Source: Auanema rhodensis (Eukaryota; Nematoda; Chromadorea; Rhabditida; Rhabditidae). Taken from it: a stretch of DNA of 64,000 nucleotides. Position numbers and translations under genes: made by a program. The notes beneath the pieces were generated by a model. It had not been told where the DNA came from. It ran no database searches and worked only from the letters and a program-made list of their open reading frames with translations. Below are positions 46,927 through 59,436 of the stretch, one piece after another. Positions within the stretch are counted from its first letter, which is position 1, and the number at the start of each line of letters is the position of its first letter. The stretch is taken from positions 7,564,001 through 7,628,000 of the forward strand of contig OZ059898.1 of the NCBI GenBank assembly GCA_964057225.1, written 5' to 3'.

Positions 46927-49900
46927 TTACTTGGTTTCTGTTAGCTGACGTTCAAGCTCTTCCAAACTAATAGGGCGAGCATTGGTTGGAATTCCATGAG
47001 GATTATTTACCTAAATAACATATCCTATTCTATTCATGTTCTTTTACTTACACTTTGCGAGTTATGGGAAGAAGATCGATGAGCTTGACTATCTGAAGAA
47101 CCCGTGAAATGAGCTGCTTGAACACCAGCAGCAGCTAGAATTTTCTCCAGTGGAGTCTGAATAGGACCAACCTAAAAGTCAAGAATTTGTTCTTTTTCCA
47201 AACAAGTATATACCTGAGAAAGTTCACTTTGCATAGTACCTTGTCCATTAGTTTGACCAGCACGAGGCATTGTAAATTGTCCTTGACGATCAATCTGATG
47301 ACCAATTGGAGGCTAAACTAACTATAAACAGTTATAAGACAGTTTAAATTACCTGAGATGGTTGCATATTAGATTGATTCATTTGCATTAATTTTAAAGC
47401 CTGCTGATTCTGAAGCAACAGTCGCAATTGCTGGTGTTTAGCAAGCTGAGCTTGCATTTGAAGACTAGCTTGTTGGTTGGAGCTAGGATTGCGCCAAGCT
47501 GCCATAGGTAATCCAGCTGAAAAACATTAGTATCTAATTAAATTTTCAATTAAATTTACTCTGCATCGCACTCATAAGAGTATTATATTGCTGTTGCATT
47601 TGGAGCTTCTTAAGCGCCTCTGATTGTGTGCGATCAGGATTTTCTAAATATAGGATTTAAACATTTAAACATTTTTTTTTACTATTCCTGACCTTCCCCT
47701 TCTCTATCTTTTCTTTCTTCGACAGTAGATGTACTGGTTTTATTCATTTGTCTCTGAACAGAAGAAGGAATCAAACGAGCAGCAGGAGCCGTACGTGGAG
47801 CCTAAAAATTATTATGGTTCTAAAACTATTTGCCCTAAATCTGAACCTTTTGTTGTTGCTGTTGCTGTTGCTGTTGTTGTTGTTGTTGCTGTTGTTGTTG
47901 TTGTTGCTGTTGCTGTTGCTGTTGTTGTTGCTGTTGCTGTTGTTGCTGTTGATGATGATGAACTATAGCAGCCATAGCGTGACGTTGTTGATTAACAAAG
48001 CTGGCAATTACATTAGCACGAATACGTTCGGCTAAATTTAAAATTTTGTTGTTGAAAATTAAATGTTCATTACCTAAATGAGGATGAGGAATTCCATCAC
48101 CTCCGTTAGCAACTGATTGAGCAATGGCCTGCTGCAGTTGGGCATTATATGCTTGTTGAAGCTGGGCTTGAACTACAGGATCTAAACAAAGAACATTAAT
48201 GTTAATTGCTAACTTTAAGACGTACGAGCAATATTGGGAAGTACTGATAAGCCTGGATGAAAACCAGCGAAGGGGACGTTTCCTGGTAAAACCGGTGGTG
48301 GGCTTCCACCACTAACATTCTCTTCTTGTACGCGCTGCTTCGCCATATTTTGTAATTTACTTAACAATTGCGCTTGTTGAGCTGGATCTTGTAACGGATT
48401 GCCCTTATGCGGCTATAAATATTTAACAGATGATCAAAATTCTTTTAAAAGCCAAACCCCTTCCGTATTTCTATCAATCCTAATATCCCTTTCAAGATCT
48501 TCCAACCTCATTCCATGAGCTGGATAACCCTGTGGAAGCTGAATAATAAAAATTAATCTATACTTCAAAGTAACATACCATAGATGTAGGTGTTTGTCCT
48601 CCAGAAGATGGCGTTTTTCTGAATATTTTTCCCATAATAGAAGAAGCATCCTCAGCACCATGTCTCTGATGAGATTGATGCGAAGTTTGGTTATGTCCGC
48701 TTCGTGAATCAGAAACAATGCCTTAAAAGTTAAAATCTTTAAAAGCTAAAAAGAAACAAAACCAACCATACTCTGAACTTCTTTGGAAAAATTTACTTAA
48801 ACGACTTCCAGAAGGAATTCCTGTTTGAGAAGACACGGCCTGAACATCAAGCAGAGACATATATAGTCTAGAATATATTATCGACTTACATTATCAAGTA
48901 AAGGCACGTCAGGAGTAGCATCTAGCCCTAGAATAGCAGCAAATTCAGCATCAGTAGTAGGAAGTTTAGTAGGAAGCTGGGACCCTAAACGCAAAAAAAA
49001 AATTTGTGCTATACGAACCACAATACCGGCTTCACTGGGGGTTTCACGAGAAGAAGGACGAGAGTTTTGCTTAGCCTCTCGCTTTTCCTTTCTATCAACA
49101 TCTCCTTTGTCTTTCTGCTTGCCACCCTTCTTCTCTTAAAAAAAGGGTTGCTAATGCAGTAAATATTAAAATTACGTACTTTTACTGGGTTCTTCGAAAC
49201 CACGAAGTTCGATCATATCGTCCATTGTGGTAGCTCCGTCAGCCCACTCAGGAACACGCTCTCCACGATCATCATTTCTTTAAAAATTATTGTGCACTGC
49301 CAAAATACAAGTTAACAAAACCTATAATTTCTGGCAGGAATAAATTTCCCAGTACTGGAAAATGATCCGCCTTGTTTCTCTTTTCCATCCACCGTTTTCC
49401 ATCCGCCACCTGAGCGGTTACTTCTCTCGCTCCCGTTCTTTTGCTGAATAGGTTGGTGTAACTCATAGGATAAGATTTTTCATACGAATGGTAATTTAAA
49501 ATCATTGCTTTTACTATTGGAACTGTACTTTTCACCAAATCCCCCAGCACCACTACGCCATTTGCTTGTACCACTTGAACCTAGTCTGCAAAAAGAAAGT
49601 GGGAAATAAAGACTAAACTAAATAACTACCTGTCTCTATTTTCACGATCATTGCGACTATCAACTGTGCTCCAGCCTTCTTCTTTGGAACTTCCTTCAAC
49701 GATAGAAATTACACTAGCAACACGCAATAATTATACCATCTTTTTCTCTTTTATCTTCAGAAGGTGGTGCTCTACAACCACCGGAAAATCCGCGTCGTTG
49801 AGGAGAAAGGCCTGCATTATCCTCTCCTTCGCGAAGTTCCTATATGAATTAAGTAAAACGTCCTTAATATACATAAAGAGTACCTGTAATTTTTTCATAG

Positions 49901-50200
49901 GAGCTTTATTTTTAATTCCTTCAATTTCCCACTGATACTCCAACCATTTAAAAGGAGAAAATTTGCCATCTTCCCTAAAATAATGAACAAAGTTAAAGAG
50001 AAACAGCTAAAACTGTACCCATCAAAGTCAGTGGAGAGATAATCAGGACGATCAACGCTTAGAGGATATTTGCTCATACGTAACATTTCTTCTCTGTTAT
50101 ATCTGAATATCTCTCCTGTTGCTCTTGGAACAAATTTTTGACCAAGAAGATTTGATACCATTGGATGTACACCACTTTCATCTTCTGATTGGCTTGACAT
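46927..50200 (-). CDS. ifet-1: eIF4E transporter 4E-T homologue (IFET-1-like)
   Basis: This is a translational repressor of P bodies and germ granules that binds eIF4E and DDX6/CGH-1. The N-terminus has YNREEMLRMSKYPLSVDRPD, equivalent to human YTKEELL, with Met for the first Leu of the Y-x4-L-hydrophobic motif. LSPQRRGFSGGC matches the human 4E-T LSPQRRSFGGGC block. EWADGATTMDDMIELRGFEE matches the EPEWF...IELTGFDD region, known in 4E-T to contact DDX6. The C-terminal half is Gln-, Pro- and Asn-rich. On the coding strand three His codons precede 34 consecutive Gln codons (47850-47951). The last exon reads PRPISLEELERQL-like sequence and ends ERQLTETK at 46927. The protein is split over about 20 small exons. 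Confidence 0.93.
47850..47951 (-). repeat. 34-codon polyglutamine tract within 4E-T
   Basis: CAA and CAG codons are mixed throughout (TTG/CTG on the plus strand), 102 bp in all, preceded on the coding strand by three CAT codons. The interruption by both codons should make it fairly stable against slippage. Leu- and Val-rich frames on the plus strand are shadows of it. Confidence 0.95.
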
Positions 50201-50899
50201 ATTTACAAGAAACTACAAAATGATAAATAAATTCTCAAAAACAATATTAATTAAAACACATCAAAAATTATAAAACAAAAAATTTTATAAGTAATTTTAC
50301 AGGAAGATAATCACGCTATGATAGCCTGGTATTAAAATAAGTTTGAAAGTAAGATAACACCAACTAATGCTTCTAAAGAAAGCTTAGGAAATCAATAACA
50401 TTGATTCTAAAAAATAAAAAATAATAATCTATACAGAATATTCATCATCTTAAATTATCAAAATTATTGTTAAAAATTCCTCATGAAGTATCGCGCGCCA
50501 TTGAATTACTACGGTATATATCCTCGCTGCGGCGTGTTCTGGGGTGTATGCCTTACACCTCGAGAAATTGTCTCTATATGAGCAATATTTTAGGCCAATC
50601 CCTGTTTTCTCTATATCTTTGAGCTTTTTGTTTTTTATTGAACTGTTTCATGTTAATGATAAATACACTGAAATCATCTAAGAGTGTTAGTGTTGAGTTA
50701 TTTCTTTGGATGATCATGTTTCCCGTTTTTTATATGTAATTTTGTCCATTTCACTGCTGGCTACTTATTACTTTAAAATTTTTGAGGTGGTTATTATATT
50801 ACCTTTGCTGTATTTTTCCTATTTGTTTCGTTTTTAATATAATTTTTTAACGGTTTATTCGTTATAGTTTACATTTCAGCTTGGCAATACCGCTAAAAG
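50201..50899. promoter_or_regulatory. Divergent promoter region, 4E-T / ribosomal protein S3a
   Basis: This 699-bp region lies between two divergent genes. A GC-richer block (about 50490-50570: TATCGCGCGCCATTGAATTA, then CCTCGCTGCGGCGTG) is the best candidate promoter core. The last bases, ACATTTCAG, are a splice acceptor placed 20 bp before the S3a start, compatible with trans-splicing. Confidence 0.45.
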
Positions 50900-51761
50900 A
50901 TGGCGGTCGGAAAAAATAACAACAAAATGGGAAAGAAGGGAGGTAAGAAGAAGGCTGTCGATCCCTTCTCCCGTAAGGAGTGGTATGATATCAAGGCTCC
51001 TTCCATGTTCGCCAATCGTCAAGTCGGAAAGACTTTGATCAACAGAACCCAAGGAACCAAGATTGCTTCCGAAGGACTCAAGGGACGTGTCTATGAAGCC
51101 TCTCTTGGAGACCTCAACGACTCTGAGGCTGACTTCAGAAAGTTCAAGCTTGTCTGTGAGGAAGTTCAAGGAAAGAACGTTCTTACCAACTTCCATGCTA
51201 TGTCCATGACTCACGATAAGCTCTGCTCTATCGTCAAGAAGTGGCACGTAAGTCGTTTTTTTAAAAACAAAAATTGAAACTGTTTTTTAGACTCTCATCC
51301 ATGCCAACACTGCCGTTAAGACCACCGACGGATATCTCCTTCGTCTTTTCTGTATTGGATTCACCCACAAGACTGCCAACCATGTCAGAAAGACTTGCTA
51401 CACCAAGGGATCTAAGGTCCGCGCCATCCGCGCTCGCATGGTCGAGCTTATGCAAAAGGAGGTTGGTTGAAATCTAATATTTTGAAAAATATTTTTTAAA
51501 TTTCAGGTCTCCGGTTGCGACCTTAAGGAGGTTGTCTCAAAGTTGATCCCAGATTCCATCGGAAAGGATATCGAGAAGGCCTGCAGCATTCTCTATCCCC
51601 TTCAAGACGTGTACATTCGCAAGGTCAAGATCCTCAAGAAGCCACGTTACGACATCGGACGACTCATGGATCTCCATGCTGACTCCGGAGCCGTTGGAAC
51701 TGATGGAAAGAAGATCGACAGACCAGACGACTATGAGCCTCCAGTCCAACAGGATGTTTAA
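50900..51761 (+). CDS. rps-1: 40S ribosomal protein S3a (eS1)
   Basis: This is a component of the small ribosomal subunit near the mRNA exit. Three exons are joined by introns of about 42-45 bp. The start [20 protein letters not shown] is basic as usual, followed by [40 protein letters not shown] and [20 protein letters not shown]. The middle exon has [20 protein letters not shown]. The last exon has [20 protein letters not shown] and ends [11 protein letters not shown], matching the human ending YEPPVQESV. Codon use is strongly biased (GGA, AAG, ATC, CTC, GTC), far more than in neighbouring genes, as expected for a very highly expressed gene. Its stop is only 69 bp from the stop of the convergent annexin gene. 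Confidence 0.98.
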
Positions 51762-51830
51762 ATTGTTTTGTTATTTCGCTTTGCGATAAATGTTATCAAT
51801 TCAATGTTAAAAACTTTATTCAGTACATTT

Positions 51831-53181
51831 TCAACGAGCACGGTTTCCTTTCGTAATGGTTACTAGAGCATCTCTATACGCTCCTTTACATTCTTCTTTG
51901 ATAAGCTGAAAGTATTTATTTTGAATGGAAATATTTTGAGCTAATTTTACTTCAATAAGACTTTTCTTATAGAAAACATGGTACAATTCCCCTATTTGTG
52001 CAAGGTCTATCTCTGAACGTCCAACCAGAACTCTGATCAAATCCTTATCTCTTGTTCCCAATCCCTATAAATGAATTTGATCTCCTATTATTCAGAGTGA
52101 CAGATTACCTTCGTAGCTTGATAGATCTGATGCGCAAAATATCTGGGTTTTCCATGCGAAACCAGTAATAGCGCCTATACACTTATGTAATAGTTCTATG
52201 AAGTTACCAGTTTACCTGTAACACGTTTCTCATGTCTCCACTGAATTCTTTTTCTATTATCTTTTCAAGCTGATGGCCGGACATTCTTTCAAATTCAGAG
52301 GCTATGTGACGAATGTGATGTGAGTTCGCAGTGCAAAGAATTTTAAACTAAATTTTCACTTTAATCGAAATTTATTTGTTTATTTTGCTCACCGCATCAA
52401 ACTTATCAATTCCATTTTTTTTGTCGCAGGAGCGTAATATATTTTGAGCGTCCTGAAGAAAACTGCGGTTATTTGATAATTTTTTTTCTGACCTCCTGAG
52501 CTCTATATGATACTGTATGATCTGTTTCATCTCTTCTTCCCTGAATTAGAATCTGTAGTATGCGGCGAAAATCTCCTGAAGTGTCCGACGATACAGCTTC
52601 TTCTAGAGTTTTACCATATGTAGTGAAATAGCAGTTCCTATGAAAGGAATTATTATTTTCCAACAATTATTTTTCGATTTTGCTCACCGGATTGATTCTA
52701 TTTCTTCATTTGTGCGGGAAACCAAAATCTCGATTAAAACTTTTTCGTTTGTTCCCAAACCCTGCCTAACAGTATATTCTAAGATTTTTTGTTTGTCTTA
52801 CCTTAACAGCTCTATGCAATTCCAAAGTATCAAATTTTGTCGGCGTTTGAACAAGAGCTACTACAAAGTCTTTTACAATGATGAATAATAAAAGTGCTTG
52901 AACTAACTGATCACATCTTCTAGTTCACCACTCAAAGTTTTCTTCAGTTCTTCTTCCAGGTCTTTACCGTAACGAACTTTATAAGGTGTACGAATCGGAA
53001 GAAAAATGATAAAACTGCGAAATTATGTTTTAATGATTACCATTTGTCTTTGAGAGTTACAAATATGGACCAAGATATCCACAACTCTTTGCTTTTCCTT
53101 GTTTCTCATAGCTCTCTCAAGGGTTTCGGATGCAGATTCGTCGTCAAAACTGGTAGCAACATGAATGGTTCCAAAAGTCAT
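51831..53181 (-). CDS. Annexin
   Basis: This is a calcium-dependent phospholipid-binding protein with about four annexin repeats over roughly eight exons. ATG at 53181 follows TTTTTCAG by seven bases. Repeat 1 ends IRTPYKVRYGKDLEEELKKT, then LSGELEDVI. Repeat 2 has the type II calcium site KGLGTNEKVLIEILVSRTNE and TLEEAVSSDTSGDFRRILQI. Repeat 3 is represented by FERMSGHQLEKIIEKEFSGD. Repeat 4 has GLGTRDKDLIRVLVGRSEID and ends YRDALVTITKGNRAR at the stop (51831-51833). The N-terminal head is short (TIHVATSFDDESASE), so no S100-binding helix is evident. Which of the nematode nex genes it matches is unclear. Confidence 0.95.
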
Positions 53182-55660
53182 GATAAAGCTGAAAAATTTT
53201 TGAGACTCAAAATAAAAATATATTTAGTGAGGGAGATGGTTTTTCACAAAAGAGCTATGATAACGACGGAAATAGGTAAAGAGGTGTGACTGAAAGGGGA
53301 AGGACTTGACGACAAGATTTTTTTGTGTTATATTTGTATGCCAAACGGTGTCTCATGATTCAGCAGAAAGGCAAACATACTATAAACCGGCAAACAATAG
53401 CAAAACGTTTCGAAAGCAGCTATGCCCAAACTTAAGCTTCAAAAGAGTATTAAGTTTATATACAAAAGTTTGAAATACTGCTGCTACTATTCTCCAAAGT
53501 TTTTGGTAGAACAGACGTGACCGATAGTAAGGCATATAATCGTGAAAAAAAAGAACAAGCGGAATGTGAAATATTTTCAGAAAAAAACGCTTGTGATGAT
53601 TCATCTGAAGTTGTGTTCTCGGATATAATATGTACTTTTAGGTTGTATACGCAATGAACATAAAAACATCTCGTTAATTACCAAATATTTAAGTAAAATT
53701 GTTATTGAACTAAAATAATAAATAATTGCATTACAGGTTATACATAACGGAGTGTACGCGTGAAATCGAGAAAATATAATTATTTTTCCTTTAAAAAAGG
53801 AGACGACCATACAACGCTTAAATGAATAAAAGACAAGTTTTGCCATTGAACCATGACGTTAAAAGAACTTCCATACAATAGTTTCAAAATTTCAATTTGT
53901 CCGAAAGTTAGTCATTTCTGTTGCTCCTTTTATATATTGAATATTAGAAGGTGAACTATGAAAGAAACAACTTTATGATGCATCAACAGGTATGAATAGT
54001 AGTTGGATGTGTGGCATGGAAGGAAACCAAGCAAATATCAAAACCGACCGATTCACAGGAGAGGACCTGAAAACGAGCGAATGGTCGAGTGAAAACTGGA
54101 GTGGATGTGAGGCATATAGAGGAAAATAGTCAGTAATTAAATAGTTTTATGCCCTGCGACAACAGTTGCTAACTGTAGGTATAGTACGAATCTACAAAAT
54201 TGCTGCAACACCTTATTTAGTACTAAAATTTTATTAATAATTTACAACACACCAAGAACAGCAGAATATCTGTACAATATTAATCATTCAACTCAAAATT
54301 TTATAGACTGTGTTGCCAGATTGTGCTTTTCAATTGCGGTCAAAATGTCTTGTTACGTTAACAATAAACTTTAAATAAATTCTAATGCTTTTTAATTGTA
54401 AAGAAATGAACAAAAAGTATTAGGAAAACATTTCATACGCATCTGAAAACATCTGTTTAATATTTCTGTAGCAGACTTCTATAAACCGTCTAACTAAAGA
54501 AGGATCGTAAAAGTTATGTTACAGTTATCAAACACGATTTTTTAATATATTTGTCCATAGAAAAATTGCATCTCCTTCTCAAAAAAAAAAGAAAAAATTT
54601 CATGATAATATGATTATTTGAAACATCAAAATGGATACTTCCTTTTTTTTCTTTTTCGATTTCATAAAGTCAGCTTATTCTTAATATTTCTTCATAGTTT
54701 TGCAAACGAAAACAATATATTCTACATTTGAGGCATTAGTTTTTTTTTAACTTTTATTTTTTTAACTCTTTTTTTAAATTTCATTTTTTTCACTCTAGAA
54801 TTAATAATTTTAAAATAAAAGGTTATCAACTATTTTTTATTAGTCAATTGTTTAAAATTCGTTTTTCTTAATATATTTGCAGTTTCTTCTTTATTAACAT
54901 TGCTTTTATTAGTTATTTTGTTTTAAGCATTTCCATTTCTTTTAATCCTATTTTAGACATTTTTTAAGAATTCTTTTTTTTTTGTCAAATTAATAGATTT
55001 TAACATTTAAATAAAGTGGTGATGACATATAACCCATTTCATATGGGCAAGAAAGGAAAACCCTCGCGCATGCTTTGCGTCAACAATCTGATTAGATGAA
55101 TCGAGAAAGTGGAAAGGAGCGTGCAAAATTGTGATGGTGTAGGGAAGCAGAGTTTTGAGTGAAAAGGCTGAAAGCTGCTCAAATTTAGACGAGAAAAACG
55201 CTTTATATGTGATATTTCTGGTTATAGAAAAAATGTCATGAGTTGTTTTAATCTCACTCCAATCAATTCAAAATTATTGTCATTTCAACTGTTATGATAA
55301 TGAAACATCAGATCTACAGGAGACCTAGTTATTACGGAAAAGTCTAAACTGTTTGATATAGCTGCAAGGTTTTCATTTAGAACAAATGTATAATGTATTT
55401 GTGCCCTCCTACCTCCTTATCGATTTAAATTTCCCGCGCTACTAATGCACAAATCAGTAATGCTGTCCTCTTATGTCTGGATTTCCAATTGATTGTCTTT
55501 AATATTAGAAGGTGTCCGTTAAAAGCTAATGAAAAAAATACTTAAGGTCTTAGGAAGAGTTTTTCCAAGTAAAACATTAATTCGATCATTTTTATCAAGA
55601 ATTAGGCGGTCAGTTATTCACTATTATAATGACGCCAATTTTAATAACAAAGGTTCAGAA
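53182..55660. other. Gene-poor divergent region, annexin / unrecognised protein
   Basis: This 2.5 kb is mostly AT-rich, with poly-T stretches at about 54590-54980. A 45-codon ATG-to-stop frame at 53992-54129 is GC-richer and is described in the findings. The frame 55529-55660 runs in phase into the next gene and is treated as its 5' leader. No other feature is seen. Confidence 0.45.
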
Positions 55661-58600
55661 ATGGGCAGAAGAAAAACGAAATTTCGTATTAAAAGGATGG
55701 TGACAGAGCGGCGATTACCCCGGCCGACTCAGGTATCGGTTAGTGATTTTTTATCAGTTTGGCGAGGGCTAAAATTATGATGATTGCTGTGATTGAACTT
55801 CCTTTTTTATATGTTATCCAGCAAACAAGCTCTTCGCTGCCGTATCAAATTCTTCCACTTTTAATTTAGTGATAGTTTTTTTTTCATTTCCCGCTTTCTT
55901 TCGTATGATCGATATTGTGTTCCCCTTTTCGGGGAAAATCCATAATCGATTGCTTTTTCTTTTCATAATTAGCTTTTCTATCATGCTTTTTCTATTTCTT
56001 CTTTTGTTTTTTTTCGATTTTATATGTTAATCAAAAAAAGGTGAACTTAATTTGTTCATATATATTTCGTTTTAGGTCCCGGACAAACAGGCACCTGAGA
56101 CTACTACGGAGGACGTAACGAATAGTTCAACTTCAGGATTTATTGGAAAGGCGAAAATTATAAGAAATACCGACGGAACAGTGGGAATGGCGATGACGGA
56201 TCCGAAAATGGCACCTACTCCTAAGAAGAAAAACGCTAAGAAGATTAATGTTGCACAACTCGCTGAACAGTATGCAACTGAACCACCTCCACCAGAAATA
56301 AATCCCAACTACATCCCTCCACCACCCGAGCCTTCAAGTTTATCGCCAGAGGCTTTACGAGCTCAAATTGACCTGATGCTTTCGAAGATGGATGAAGTTG
56401 TTGGTACTTTAATGGCTAGTTACGGTCCAGTAATCGATCCAAATTTGCCACTTTTTGATCAACATTCACATTTTATTCAAATGCGTCAAAATATGATGGT
56501 TCGGCCTTCTTTTGTTCCATCTCCGAGTTTTTATCAGCAAGCACGAAGAGCAAGAAAAGTATTTCTTCCTAATGAGAGCATTTCCGAAGTCGCACAAAGA
56601 CGTTTTATTGCAAGTTATCCTTGTCAATTTCCGTCTGATCCTCTTCAAAGAAAACAATTTATTTTCCATCGGATGTCAACCGTTGTTCTTCTGAAAGATC
56701 TCGAAAAATCAGTACGAGCTTGGTATTCATTGGAATATAGACTATCTGATAAGCGCATTATGTCGTGGACAAATATGCTGGATGTTAGAACTGACCTGGC
56801 AATGCTGTTAGAAAAAGTTATGCTTATTCAACATATAAGTAGGGTTCGGCAATACTTGAGTGAGAGAAAAGCTGAAGTAGAGGTTTATTGAAACTTCGCA
56901 ATATCCATAAATTTATTTTGTTTTAAGCTGTTCGCTTATTGTCGTAATGTTCGAGTTGAAATTGCTGGTGGTGAACAAGTAGGACCGCCTCAGGCTCCAT
57001 TATATCCTGTAGGTTGTTGTATAATAACCATTCCGTAGTCTTGATTTCAGAGAAAACCTATTCTACCTAAAATTGTAAGAGATCTTCATTATCCATCCAA
57101 TGAGGTTTGTATATAAGTTTACTTAGTTTATTATAATAATATAGTTAAAGCCTGATATTGATAAACCTCTAACTTCTGAGGAGAGAGAATTAGCCCTAAA
57201 TTACAGAGTTAAATTTGTTTTTCTTTTCCGTAATATGGCTAGTCAGAATTCAACTAATGTGGTAAACATTAAAAGTAAAAACTCATCGATTGTGTTTTGA
57301 TTTTAGAATTTTTGGGTTTTCGTTGAAGATACCATAGATCAGGTTTTAGCCACCGCTGGTGTTTCTTCCCTACATAAGCCAGCGAAGTCAAACTATGTTC
57401 CACGAGCTTTCTTTGTAAGGTTTATGTTTACTTTCCAGGTATTTTATCAACTTGTTTAGGTGAAAACGTTAGAAATAGTTTTGAGAGTACAAGCTTTGGT
57501 TGAAGCGTCATTTATGGTTAGTTTTTTGCATATGGAGTGAGTTGAATACTAATTTCAGATGAATAGTCGTTGTCTTGCTGTTGATGTTGCGAAAGAAGAC
57601 ATCATGAAGGTAGATTGTAACTTGTTATTTATGTAATGGTATATAATTTTGTAGTTTTCAACATATCTCTTTGATCTTACTGGGGGCGATACAAGTTTTC
57701 CCGTTGTGGTGCCACCTCAGACTTTTGATCCTCCAGTCTTTGCGTTGCATCAAAATGCTCCTTATCTATTTGAACAGGAAGATCCTATCCCCACTTTACC
57801 CGCAGAAGATTTTCTTAAAGTACTTTTTATTTTAATTTGTTGTTGTATAAGTGATTTTTAGCATCCAACCGAGGCTGGCTCTAGTAGCGAAGAAAGTCAA
57901 TCTGTGCTTACCCTTGCCTCATCCGCTGCTTCTGCTACCGGAGCAGCAGCTACAGCTGCGGGATTAGCTACTGCATGTTCACCTCAGCCACAAGGATCTT
58001 TTGTTATCAATCAATTTGAAAATGGAATCCCCCCAATGCCTGTAAATACTGTTATTGTAGTTCAAGAAGTAAGAAAGAATGTTAGGTGTTCCTTCCTTAA
58101 TTGATTTACAGAACAAATCTATCCCTTATGGAAGAATGTATACAGCTGAAGAGCATATTCATTACATGGATATACATGAATATGCTGCTTATTTACAAGA
58201 ACGCCAGCGATTGGGCTTACCTATGCACTGGGAGGCAATATCTGAATATTTTTTTAAAATTTTGTCATTATATTTTTTAGATTGATCTGAAAGTCTTATT
58301 CGATGGGCTTTCATTGCACACTCTACAACGACAGATGGAGAAATACAATCTACAGATAGAAAATATAGGACAAGTACAGCGGCTATATCACTTACAACAA
58401 GTAAGTTTATTAATCTAATGTTCCGATATTATTTTTATCTCAGATTCAGCAAATGCAAATGCAGTACATGCCCCAGAGCCCATATTCCTCGGTGCAGGTA
58501 GCATAATCTAAGATTTTTCTTTATTTTTGCTTTCCTCTATGATTCAATCGTCTAAAAGCTATTTTTTATGCTTTATAAAAAGAAGCTCACAATTCGCATT

Positions 58601-59102
58601 GTGAGTATTAAATATATTAAGCTAAGTTGGTGAAATCAATTTAGGCTAGTGTTGAACATGTATCTATCCTCACTCCTGCTTCCTAAAAAGAGCTTAAGGA
58701 TGTCTGTTAGTCGTCCATCTATATCATGTTTTGGTAAGACGAACAGTTTCTTATATTTTGATTTATTTTATTATTCTGAAATTATTTGGAATCTTAAAAT
58801 TTTACGTTTTAGATCTCTGAGACAACCAGATAACCCTGGGTACGTATTTATTGTTTTCCAGTCCAATTCTGCACCATTGAAAATATATAATCATTAAATT
58901 TCTGACTGTCCATATTATAAACCAACCCATATTGTAGTCTCGCAAACAGGTATTTTATAATTTTACAGAAACAAACTCAAATATTATTCTAGGATTTGAA
59001 CTATAAGATAGATTTTGTTGAATGCACCCCTGAATAATATTTCTGATATTTCCCTTTTTACAGGTTCCTTATGTTGTTAAAGCTCCCAAGCACTTCCAGT
59101 AG
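55661..59102 (+). CDS. Unrecognised conserved-looking protein with Pro-rich N-terminus and Ala/Gln-rich C-terminus
   Basis: I cannot assign a family. The start MGRRKTKFRIKRMVTERRLP lies two bases after GGTTCAG. The frame is open back to ATG 55529 as an alternative. A 340-bp intron separates exon 1 from a large exon (about 56076-56881) with Lys-rich sequence, Pro-rich PPPPEINPNYIPPPPEPSSL and a helical domain: RRFIASYPCQFPSDPLQRKQ, then STVVLLKDLEKSVRAWYSLE and LEKVMLIQHISRVRQYLSER. Later exons carry VRVEIAGGEQVGPPQAPLYP, FWVFVEDTIDQVLATAGVSS, LEIVLRVQALVEASFM and HYMDIHEYAAYLQERQRLGL. There is an Ala/Ser/Thr-rich run (about 57910-57975). The Gln/Met-rich end QQMQMQYMPQSPYSSVQ is joined across about 565 bp to VPYVVKAPKHFQ and stop. 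There is no signal peptide or membrane helix. The composition resembles cytoplasmic RNA-granule or scaffold proteins, which is only an impression. Confidence 0.75.
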
Positions 59103-59436
59103 CATCATTCCTTTTCTCACTTACTGCTTGTATTTTTATAATCCGTTTATTTAGTCTAATTAGATCTGCAAACACAGTATTCCTATCGTAGTTTACCGTT
59201 GACCAAACTGGTTAAAAATGAATAGTTTATTCCAAAGTTTAATAAAATGCTTATTGAAAATTTTCTATTTCTCACTGAAATCCTTATTAATCTATTTTAT
59301 TCTTCAATCTCAATTTCCTATCGTTATATTGTTAAATTTGTTTTTTTTTCACCTAATGATAAAAAAATTCATTACGCTATTCTAACTAAAATAATAAAAC
59401 ATAGTACACAGTACCAAATCAGAATTTTTCATTACA
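59103..59436. other. Convergent spacer
   Basis: These 334 bp of AT-rich 3' flanks lie between the unrecognised gene and fumarase. No other feature is seen. Confidence 0.6.

Noticed and set aside
47729-48035. Leu- and Val-repeat plus-strand frames
   Set aside because: Antisense shadows of the polyQ tract of 4E-T.
50876-51749. Minus-strand frames over the ribosomal protein gene
   Set aside because: Antisense shadows of the strongly biased rps-1 exons.
55042-55098. 18-codon frame starting MGKKGKPSRMLCVNNLIR
   Set aside because: Too short, no splice context; likely chance in a GC-richer patch.
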